Shown here: in pieces, positions 57,677 through 64,000 of the stretch | How the letters are laid out: each line of letters starts with the position of its first letter | How positions within the stretch are numbered: the stretch's first letter is position 1 | DNA from: Cristatella mucedo | Lineage: Eukaryota; Bryozoa; Phylactolaemata; Cristatellidae | Assembly (NCBI GenBank): GCA_009760855.2 | Contig: WPIO01000034.1 | Span: 1,691,001-1,755,000, forward strand | DNA: 64,000 nt | Direction of reading: 5' to 3' | Made by a program: the position numbers and the translations under genes | The notes under the pieces: generated by a model | Seen by the model: only the letters and a program-made list of their open reading frames with translations | What the model was told of the DNA's origin: nothing | Databases searched by the model: none

Positions 57677-59694
57677 ACCCTACCTACCTCCACCCGCCCC
57701 TCTCCCTTTTTATTCTATTGGATGTATATATCTGTCATTCACTCTCATTCCGTTTCCCTTAGGCTTGTTACTCGTATCAAGGTAGCTTGTATTCATTCAG
57801 AGATATAGACTTATCTAACCTTTTATTTGGACTACTTTTCCTTTGATGTGCTTATCATGCAAATGAAAGCCTGCAGGAATATGAGCTGCTGGTCTTTGCG
57901 ATTTGACCGTCCTGCAGCTCATGAAATGGTGGGGTGCAGCTCACTGGGACCTAATCGGAATTAGCTGGTCGACATTGTTGTTTCTCAAGTAAACCGAACA
58001 AGTATCCACTCTCCAGGGTCTGTATGGCTAGCAAACCCTCCGTGTAACCCATCATGGTAAGATGCAGCTCCTCATTCATAGTGCCTCACTAGCCGATGCC
58101 CTAGCTCTGCTTCCCTTGGGAATGAGAAATAGTCTGCCAAGGGTATCAGCTGACCATGCGCAATAATAATAATAATAATGATAAAATGTTTGTGTAGCGC
58201 CCTCAGAGAACCTAATGTCTTTCTGGAATGGCTAGCCCAGGGCAGCTTTTTAGGTCTTTCATTCACTAGTTTGCCCCAATCACTTGGTTGGGCTGGGTAA
58301 TGGTTTCTTCACCAAATGTAGTGGTTTTAGCCTCTCTCACAAGGCTGGTGCCTGTTTGCTTAATTTACTACCTCGTTGTCAGTAGGCCACAACGACATAT
58401 GCTTTAGATATACTTCTGTTGCTACATGAACTTGCTTCTGTCATAGGACTTATGTTATGATCTGTCATTTATCATCCAGTTTCCAGTTTCGTGATTGCAG
58501 TGTTAATAGCGTGTTGCCGACCGGGGCCGACTCGTTTTACTTTACTAACGTGATTTCCACTGGCAACAGTCTGCTCGGCCGACTTCATTTCCTTCTCTCC
58601 TTGCCGTCCGGCAATATTGTCTACTTTAATGGTACTACATACAGCTATGCATTTAAAGGAGTTTGCAATGCAAATGGTATTGCAGCCACCAAGGATCTGA
58701 GGTGAGTGCACCTTGATTTTTTAAGTGGGGCAGATTCATAATCGTTTTAAGCTGTGCAATGTGAGGATTTCTTCAGTTTAGGTTTGAAGCCTAGGAACCT
58801 TTAAGCTAGTTTATGCTTTATTTGACTAAAAGGAAAAAGTAAAAAAAACTAAAACTTAAAGTAAAAAGGTCAGCTGATTCAGCGGTGTTATAGCAGCCGA
58901 AGAGCATTAGCATCTATCACTCCCGCTTCCAGTGAGCAGTAATGAATGTCTTGCCTTCAGCAGGATTTGACCAGTGAACTCGTTCGTAAAGTGGGAGCAT
59001 CTTGCTCCTACCCTAGCAACCATTCATTGGTCATTTTCTTTAATTTTTTCATAATGATCATATTGCAAAGCTATAGGCAATAACTTGCTCAAGCTTGCCA
59101 GTGTCTACCGACTATGGCACATTCACGTCAGCCTGCTGCTTGTGTGCTACTTAGTGCCTCAACTGCTCTTCCGAGTCAGCTCTGCGTCTCACTTTCTCTT
59201 TGCTGTGTGAGATGAAGTCTGATGACTATCGAATAAGTGCCGAAACCAGTTAGGAATCTGATTGCACCATAGAAACTGTCCTCCATAACATCTACATAGC
59301 CTTTGTCGCTTTGTGGAGTTACATAGACGATACATTAAATTACATATTGTCTGTGCTCTACCCTTGATCAATAGCTCTTGTGTCAGTGGTCTACAATTGA
59401 TTAAGATTGCCTTTGTCAGTGGTTGGCTTTTGAATCACGTGCCTGTTGTTACCACTTCTTGTCTTTCCTAGAGCAGATTTTTTCCGGTGGGTACACATGG
59501 TTTGCCCATCCAAGGTCCCGAATATTCAATCTGCTGCATGGTCTAGTATTGGCTTTGGCTAAATGACAATACAATCCTGAAAGAATTTAAGACGATAGGC
59601 TACCTTTGTGCAAGCTGATGAGCCCGAAAGGCTGGTTAAAGTTGTATCCGTGATGGCTTGCCTCAGTTATCCCTGTTAGTTATTCCCAGTTACA

Positions 59695-59741
<47 letters not shown>

Positions 59742-62142
59742 CATCTATCCTCTCTTCCTCCCTTCCCTTTCTCTTCCCCCTGTTCCCCTTCTCTGTTTCC
59801 TCTGTCCCACCGTCTCCCCCTCTCTCTCTCCCTCCCTCTCTCCCTCCATGTCCTCATACTCCTCTATCTCTCTCTCTCTCTCTCTCTCTTGCTCTCTCCC
59901 ACCCTCCCTTCCTCAATCTGTATCTCTTTCTCTCTCAGTCTCAAAACCGGACTGTGTCAAGCAGTAGTTTAAACAGCTATGATGCCTTGGTTTTGTGCTG
60001 GATGACAATGCTAACGTAGCTTCCACAGCTCTGCAAGGTGCTCTTTATTAGCTGATGTAACAGCCTCATTCGTATAGAGGTAGAAGAGCCTTAATGGCTA
60101 TTACCGTGCTTGCAGTCGGCAACTAAGGATCGCCCACTGCAGGATTCGAACCTGCGACATTTGTCATGTAGATCAAGCGCCTTTCGTCCTGAGCTATAAC
60201 GGCCCTTGATTCTACTGGTATCAAGTCGTATTTGAACAGCATGCCCAGATTTCAGAGGCACATCTTATTCAATTTATTTTTGAGCTATCCGAATGATTGA
60301 TTTTTACTATATTATTGGTCTCTGCTAAGCGCTAAGCCGCTTGTAATTAGCTACTCTGTTTATGAGTTGCAGGCATGCAGCAAGAAATCGTTGCTTTCTG
60401 AAATAAGGGTGAAGCTGCCAATGACATTCTTCTAATATGTAAATTTCACTGTTAAATCAGTTCGTATTTACCTTATGCCGCCAGCTATGATACCATTTGG
60501 TAGAATGTGTTGAGCTTGTTTGACTGCTATGGCCGACTGTTGTGCTGAGGTGGCTGATGTTCGGTGCACCCACTGCTATAATCGCAGCCGTGAGATGGCT
60601 TGAAAGCCCGTTGGATTTGCTGAAATCCATCAGCTTTCAGCCACCCGGGTGATGATCACAGTGCATATGCTGCTCAATGAAACACGGCCGAGAGCACCTT
60701 TGTTAAGGGTATTTCTGCGACCGTTGTACTGTAAATTGTAGGTCAATGCATATGCATCACTCCTCATGGATTTAATTGACACGTTGCTAAAAAAAGATTA
60801 TTTCTAAACAGCTTTTCGCTAAAATTGTCGTGGCAGGTAGAAGGAAATATGCTAGATATATCCTAGTAGAAAAACAACTTAGGCCAACATTTCTGGATGC
60901 CGGCTGCTCGTTGCTAGCTATATAATATAGCTTCTGGATGGTTCTGAGAAGCAAGTGTGCCGTTGTAGCTCGCCCGTTTGACTATCGGCATCTGAGATGC
61001 CAAAACTTCAGGGGCCACCTGTTTTAATCATAGGTAGCAATATAATACATGAGGCATTCACATTTAAGGTGTATGCCTGATTTGACGTCTACTCGTTTTT
61101 GAGATGCAGACGTTTTTTCATGTTTAACCTCTACTTTTAGAAATTCCATCATCTGCTGCAGCTTCTCTTAGATTTGCATGCATTCATCTTTGCTGTGATA
61201 GCACTACACTTCCACAGTCTCAGCTTAGAGGAAATGCTTATTGCAAGCATGAAACATTATTGGGATTAGTCAGTAGAGCAGCATTCTGCAAATCATTCTA
61301 TCTGCCAGGACCTTAAATTATGTAATAAAATAACAATGTCAATACTAGCTCCTCTTGAGAACCAAATCTCTGTCTAGGCAATTTTCAAGTGCTAAAAAGG
61401 TTGCAATGCTGAGCTGGTTTGGCCCAGTGGTTAAGGTGCTCGCCCCGACCAAGGTCTGGCCAAGGTCGTGGGCTCAAGCCCCGTGACCCACGTGAAGCAC
61501 CTGAATAAAGATTTAGTTCTTTTAGAGCACTATACAAATGAATTATATATAAGCCAATTGGCTAGTTGTAGCATGCACAATTTCCGAACTCACTAGCACC
61601 CCTAGGGGATCCACAAGGCTGGAGCAAGTGCTGTGTGCAATATTATCTTTTATAATGCTGTCGAATTTAAAGATGTCAGACTGCTATTTTGAATGATGTT
61701 GGCTGTGACAATTCTTGCTTGTAGCACCATTTATCTGGGAGCCATGGAGCAGCTGCTCGTCCTAAGTAGATCACCGAGCTATGAACTGACGTTGAAGTCG
61801 GTAAGATTCCTGCAATGAATGGGCTGCGGCTAGCGTGTGCAGCACGCATGGATGCCGTTCTGTTAGCCGCAAGCAGCTGCTGCTAGCTGTCGTGGCTGTT
61901 TCGGTTGCTACTTGTGCTGCTGCAGCTACAGGTTTGGAAGTTGCAAAGCCATAAGATGACAGCTTCAGCACAGTGCGTGCGCCACATGCTCCCATGCTAA
62001 ACCGCTTTAGGCTGTACGCCTCGACTTTGCTGCCGACAACGTGTTTGTCGATGAGGATGGAGCCGTCTGGACTGCAGGCGTGCCAAGGATGATCGAGGTG
62101 ATGCAGTACCTGGACGATCATACAAAGCTGGCTGGTTCGAGG
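42599..62142 (+). CDS. Paraoxonase/arylesterase-like gene (8 exons in window, 3' incomplete)
   Basis: PON family six-bladed propeller; members hydrolyse lactones and aryl esters using calcium and are secreted or membrane-attached. Exons: 42599-42675, 46483-46553, 47691-47746, 52191-52356, 55915-56032, 58501-58701, 61725-61800, 62011-62142. All junctions are GT-AG and in phase (2,1,0,1,2,2,0,0), giving 299 residues; family length is about 355, and vertebrate PON genes have nine exons, so one exon is beyond the edge. Residues 1-25 form a hydrophobic signal peptide or anchor, often retained in PONs. By comparison with human PON1: Cys43 (disulphide Cys42); catalytic calcium ligands Glu54, Asn165, Asn221, Asp264, Asn265; dyad His113 and His133. 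Structural-calcium Asp54 is kept (Asp55), but Asp169 is Ser166. An enzymatically active lactonase is plausible; the paralogue identity is unknown. Confidence 0.93.
43990..45500 (-). mobile_element. LINE copy with endonuclease and RT remnants
   Basis: Minus strand from 45420: RKHHVHMLVDFNFYFDNPTD, the DFN motif of an apurinic-type endonuclease, then LAGVLNEFSPLTKHDVSPPE (linker) and, below 44500, RT words such as KPGLPTTIPLKEAEQVFTSA and LFSSYFIGRYQRVNVNEKDP. The most 5'-complete LINE in the window, heavily broken. Confidence 0.78.
46222..46383. repeat. 24-bp perfect inverted repeat
   Basis: Arms 46222-46245 and 46360-46383 are exact reverse complements (CCTCTGGTTTTTGCGAAAGT plus TGGA), separated by 114 bases. 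Partial complementarity continues inward. It ends 99 bases before PON exon 2. Confidence 0.93.
46483..46553 (+). CDS. PON-like exon 2 (NQLGIFKIVYNHAPGPCRHV)
   Basis: Acceptor TTTCTTGCAG, donor GTAAGT, phase 2 in and 1 out. The HAPGPCR motif is the conserved PON block before the GSED loop, and its Cys corresponds to the first half of the PON1 Cys42-Cys353 disulphide. The partner Cys would be in the missing last exon. Confidence 0.92.
47691..47746 (+). CDS. PON-like exon 3 (VNGSEDLFLLPNNKVLVTS)
   Basis: A 56-base exon after GATTGCAG, with donor GTGAGA. GSEDL is the first PON signature; its Glu-Asp pair supplies one ligand to each of the two calcium ions. LLPNNKVLVTS forms the first propeller strands. 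The open frame continues upstream without resemblance to the family. Confidence 0.93.
50430..50700 (+). mobile_element. Degenerate LINE family A fragment
   Basis: Contains CTTGGAGACCCTACATGCAG and a stretch parallel to NSLPTGTT...LTTFKKKLKT, with stops. Confidence 0.5.
51057..51214. repeat. (TA)n and (CA)n microsatellite
   Basis: TA runs at 51059-51128, then about 60 bases of CA (51155-51214). Confidence 0.97.
51486..52035 (+). mobile_element. LINE family B 3' part, best-preserved copy
   Basis: Open for 162 codons: LLKELGWLPVGQQIQSKVLM, LRSCMDNKLAVLFL, FSSVGPRLWNSLPRFLRNDN and SLAxx end, then the 3' UTR. It defines family B's C-terminus. Confidence 0.88.
52191..52356 (+). CDS. PON-like exon 4 (SIHIVDL...FNPHGISAW)
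   Basis: Acceptor GTTGATAG, in phase 0, ends in phase 1 at GTATGT. It reads GLRFFLSP, SIHIVDLSDSDLP, LEIVGF and FNPHGISAWVD. FNPHGIS is the most diagnostic PON motif and contains His113, the equivalent of the PON1 dyad His115. Confidence 0.95.
52668..52800 (-). mobile_element. LINE family A tail, antisense
   Basis: ATT-type tail (as AAT repeats) followed by the inverted terminal module GAGCGCCTCTCAGATAACTC and TTTCTAGGCACTTTACACTT. Confidence 0.82.
53765..54680 (-). mobile_element. LINE family B copy
   Basis: Minus strand: RNLGVVIDSCLNFNSFIQKT, SSFLVLSRLDYCNFLLAGLP, KKATRPLQLSMNMAARLVLK, LLKELGLLAVDQRIQSKVLT, MDNKLAVPFLLLKTVGDRGL, then the 3' UTR ending at about 53765. Two frames; catalytic region absent. 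Confidence 0.9.
55060..55860 (-). mobile_element. LINE family A 3' portion
   Basis: Minus strand: IKFIHAFVTSWLDFCKCFLV, RQLQLVLKSAARILCHEWQI and YWLPVKQHIDFKV, with the 3' UTR and AAT-repeat tail at 55060-55330. It ends about 55 bases before PON exon 5. Confidence 0.88.
55915..56032 (+). CDS. PON-like exon 5 (KTYVFIVLHDPEAIGKFEL)
   Basis: Acceptor TTCGTTTAG, donor GTACGT, phase 1 in and 2 out. YVFIVLHDPEA aligns with the PON segment around the second dyad histidine (PON1 His134). Then FELDESGGRLLLLN, a beta-hairpin, and SPYMA, leading to the Asn-rich calcium loop across the next junction. Confidence 0.93.
56541..56800. repeat. 79-bp minisatellite, about 3.3 units
   Basis: CCGACCCTGATGGTGAATCC starts at 56551, 56630 and 56709, period 79; a fourth unit is degenerate. 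Units are almost identical. Confidence 0.95.
57596..57672. repeat. (TC)n microsatellite
   Basis: About 77 bases of uninterrupted CT dinucleotide in PON intron 5. Confidence 0.98.
58160..58245 (-). mobile_element. LINE family A tail, antisense
   Basis: AATAAT tail then GTGTAGCGCCCTCAGAGAAC, the inverted terminal module. Confidence 0.75.
58501..58701 (+). CDS. PON-like exon 6 (calcium loop and central blades)
   Basis: Acceptor GTGATTGCAG, donor GTGAGT, phase 2 in and out. NVNSVLPTGADSFYFTN aligns with the PON NLNDIVAVG...FY.TND block; the Asn ligand is kept and the next Asp is Ser. After a region corresponding to the PON active-site helix (LLGRLHFLLSLPSG) come VVYF-like strands and CNANGIA, which carries the Asn224-equivalent calcium ligand. 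Confidence 0.94.
58865..59025 (-). mobile_element. tRNA-derived SINE (type 1), antisense
   Basis: Begins AGCTGATTCAGCGG and carries GCAGCCGAAGAGCATTAGCA and an inverted B-box region AGGATTTGACC, in the same order as the copy at 60045. Confidence 0.72.
59190..59350 (+). mobile_element. LINE family B 3' end
   Basis: TGAGATGAAGTCTGATGACT and the terminal module TTTGTGGAGTTACATAGACG match other family B ends. Confidence 0.7.
59695..59940. repeat. CT-rich low-complexity tract
   Basis: Pure CT runs at 59699-59732 and 59867-59890 within a pyrimidine-rich stretch. Confidence 0.95.
60045..60210 (-). mobile_element. tRNA-derived SINE (type 1), antisense, strong B box
   Basis: Inverted B box GGATTCGAACC at 60142-60152, body ending AACAGCCTCATTCGTATAGA. 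Minus reading starts GGGCCGTTATAGCTCAGGAC, an A-box-like region. Confidence 0.85.
61320..61400 (-). mobile_element. LINE family A tail fragment, antisense
   Basis: TAGCTCCTCTTGAGAACCAA and ATCTCTGTCTAGGCAATTTT match the inverted terminal module. Confidence 0.6.
61405..61560 (+). mobile_element. tRNA-derived SINE (type 2) with LINE-like tail
   Basis: A box TGGTTTGGCCCAGTGGTTAA, B box GGGCTCAAGCC at 61470-61480, then AATAAAGATTTAGTTCTTTT and GAGCACTATACAAATGAATT, a LINE-A-like terminus. It ends about 165 bases before PON exon 7. Confidence 0.82.
61725..61800 (+). CDS. PON-like exon 7 (STIYLGAMEQLLVL)
   Basis: Acceptor CTTGTAG, donor GTAAGA, phase 2 in and 0 out. The peptide STIYLGAMEQLLVLSRSPSY plus ELTLKS matches the blade written .YVYIAE.....I.VY......L in PONs. 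Twenty-six residues, consistent with a small conserved exon. Confidence 0.9.
62011..62142 (+). CDS. PON-like exon 8 (LDFAADNVFVDEDGAVWTAG)
   Basis: Acceptor CCGCTTTAG, donor GTACGC, 44 codons in phase 0. LDFAADNVFVDEDGAVWTAG holds the Asp-Asn pair (PON1 Asp269-Asn270), two ligands of the catalytic calcium. The rest, EVMQYLDDHTKLAGSR, leads to the last blade. No match to the expected final exon (a GS..AS.Y...L.IG... block ending near a Cys) was seen up to 64000. Confidence 0.93.
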
Positions 62143-62984
62143 GTACGCCTTTATTAGCACGATCGGGATTGGTTGGAGTGAATTTGGTCGGCAGATCGAA
62201 GCTGCTGCCGTCTGTGCTTGATTGTAGGATCTATGTACAGTGATGCCACTTACAGTACAAGAGTCTTGCTAGTGGCAGCAAGGCAGTGGCATCTCTATTG
62301 TGATGCCAGCCCCAGCGTGAGCAAGGTCTAGCTTTCTCAGCCGCTCACCTATATATGCCCTCTTAGGTAAAGAGTATATGTAAAAGGTGTCATTGTCTCT
62401 CAGTCTTGGTTCTGCCTCTCTGACGCGCATCCCCACTCACTCATTGTCAGGGTCGCTGCTGGTCTCTCCTCAGTTTGGAGTCTTGTTCCCTACACTTGTA
62501 CCGTCATCTAACTGGCCATTTTGAATTGATAGCACATCTGCCCACGACTATTTTGTAGCATTTTTTGTTGTAAACAGACTTTCAGATTGCTTGTCCATTA
62601 TTCACCTTCTCCTGTCATTATGGTGCTGTTAAACCTTGATCACCGAGCTGTAGATTTGGGCTGCTTGCACGTCCCTTTTTCCGGGAAACCGATGTGTAGG
62701 AGAGTCATACACTGTTTAATGTATTCTGTGCATACTTGCCAGAGGAGACTTATATCCATCTAAACTGCTGACAATCCGGGCATAACCTCTCATTCTTTAG
62801 GCAGCATAATAGATATAGTTATAATGAAGGTTTTGCATAGCAGCCTAAGGTATCCAAGACATCCTGAGATCTAATACTATTTCAGACACTTGAGAAATTC
62901 TGGAAGCATGTCAATTAATTAGCGATATCATAGACCATTTCACTGCATTTTAAGTATGCAATGGGCAATCCACTGTGATCAAGT

Positions 62985-63172
62985 TCATTTTGCATGCTGA
63001 CCCTGTGCATGTCACCCCTAACCATGTTATTCATGTTTGTTTATCAAGCATGATATTACTCACCATTCAATTGCATTTCCCTTTGCAGCAAATGTAAAGC
63101 GCCTAGAGAGAGATTGAGTTCTCTGGGGGTGCTTTATCAAGTGCATTATTATAATTATTATTATTATTATTA
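62985..63172 (+). mobile_element. LINE family A 3' end
   Basis: 3' UTR words TGCATGCTGACCCTGTGCAT and CTAACCATGTTATTCATG, then AAGCGCCTAGAGAGAGATTG ... GTGCATTATTATAATT. Confidence 0.88.
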
Positions 63173-63384
63173 CTGTAAGGAACAAATATAGCGTAAGATC
63201 GGACGTTCTACCGGCAGCTGAGGTGGCTGTGACTCCTTCCGTCGGCTCCATGTGATCTCGAAGCACCCAAATCAACAAATTTGGCGATCTATATCGACCT
63301 AGTAGGTTTAGGCAAGTAGCTGGATCTTTTTCACAAGATGGCTGACTGTGATAAATTGTTTCATCGCATCGAAAGTACAAGTCT

Positions 63385-63660
63385 TATGCAACGACAACTA
63401 CTCTCCTACTGCCGACTATGGAACATCTTTTTCAGCGGTCCTGATATGCTACTTTTATGCTACTCACTACCTCAACTGCTCTCCTGACTCTGCTATGCTT
63501 CCCACTTTCTCTTTGTTGCGTGAGACGAAGTCTGTTGGCTACCGAATGCGTACCGAAAGCCGCTTAGGCTGTGAGTGCCCTATACAAAACTCTCCTTCGT
63601 AACACTCACATGGTCTTTATGACTTTGTGGAGTTACAAACGGAGTTACATTACATGCATA
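63385..63660 (+). mobile_element. LINE family B 3' end
   Basis: Reads NDNYSPTADYGTSFSAVL, YATHYLNCSPDSAMLPTF and YRMRTESRLG, then the 3' UTR with TTTGTGGAGTTACAAACGGA. The tail leads into the CATA microsatellite. Confidence 0.87.
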
Positions 63661-63711
63661 CATACATAGATACATACATACATACATACATACATACATA
63701 CATACACACAC

Positions 63712-63750
<39 letters not shown>

Positions 63751-63786
63751 TACATACATACATACATACATACATACATACATACA
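63653..63786. repeat. (CATA)n / (CA)n microsatellite
   Basis: CATA units, a central CA run, then CATA again, directly following a LINE family B 3' end. Confidence 0.97.
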
Positions 63787-63929
63787 AGTGAGACCAGTAA
63801 CTCTTTTTTATTGTGGTCATTTTTCTTGCTTCGTGAATGCATTGCAAATGTATATCACAGAATCCTTACTGAATGTTTTTTATCCTGCCTGGGCACCACT
63901 GGCATTGCATTACAACGGTTGGCATTACA

Positions 63930-64000
63930 ACGGTTGGCCTTAGCCCAGGTGTAAGGGGCTTTCTCTTCGGGACCAAGGTCGTAGGTTCGAGTCCGGTAGT
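63930..64000 (+). mobile_element. SINE, cut by the window edge
   Basis: TTAGCCCAGGTGTAAGGGGC (A-box-like) and B box GGTTCGAGTCC at 63984-63994 as in the other tRNA-derived SINEs. A 17-bp duplication (GGCATTACAACGGTTGG) precedes it. Confidence 0.6.

Noticed and set aside
60045-60210. Possible tRNA gene (strong inverted B box)
   Set aside because: It cannot form a full cloverleaf with acceptor stem as read, and it shares its body with several dispersed copies, so it is a SINE.

Overview
The window is nuclear DNA of an invertebrate animal. It has two intron-rich plus-strand genes, metazoan-type GT-AG introns, dense non-LTR retrotransposon (LINE) debris, tRNA-like SINEs, long microsatellites and no prokaryotic operon structure. 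A family 9 glycoside hydrolase (GH9) rules out mammals. The phylum cannot be fixed from sequence alone; a mollusc, annelid, other lophotrochozoan or invertebrate deuterostome would all fit.

Gene 1 (about 5.07-29.4 kb, +) is a GH9 endoglucanase homologue. Nine exons are recognised (5068-5238, 10317-10469, 10579-10738, 10862-10973, 25174-25280, 25885-26067, 26164-26329, 28923-29113 and a probable terminal exon 29197-29375). From 10317 onward every junction agrees in phase, giving 416 codons and a stop. One short exon, expected between 5239 and 10316 and carrying the catalytic-base DAGD motif, could not be found. The visible C-terminal active-site region has lost the family's catalytic glutamate: an NE-type motif reads NRV. 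The protein may be a pseudoenzyme that still has intact splicing.

Gene 2 (42.6 kb to beyond the right edge, +) is a paraoxonase/arylesterase-like (PON) six-bladed propeller enzyme. Eight exons (42599-42675, 46483-46553, 47691-47746, 52191-52356, 55915-56032, 58501-58701, 61725-61800, 62011-62142) join in perfect phase into 299 residues with a signal peptide. All five ligands of the catalytic calcium and both dyad histidines are present. The last exon lies outside the window. GC boxes and a GC-rich stretch sit just upstream of the start codon.

The rest is introns and intergenic DNA filled with repeats. These are at least two related LINE families (A and B) in both orientations, mostly 5'-truncated and frameshifted; tRNA-derived SINEs of two types, one with a LINE-like 3' tail; a 184-bp hAT MITE closely resembling the horizontally transferred SPIN elements (16441-16624); a 32-bp satellite of about 40 units that begins in a LINE tail (1885-3194); several minisatellites; a duplicated 500-bp block; and two strong inverted repeats. 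The two genes act independently: one is a relative of secreted carbohydrate-active enzymes, the other a probable secreted or membrane-tethered lactonase/arylesterase. No CRISPR array, bona fide tRNA or rRNA gene was seen.
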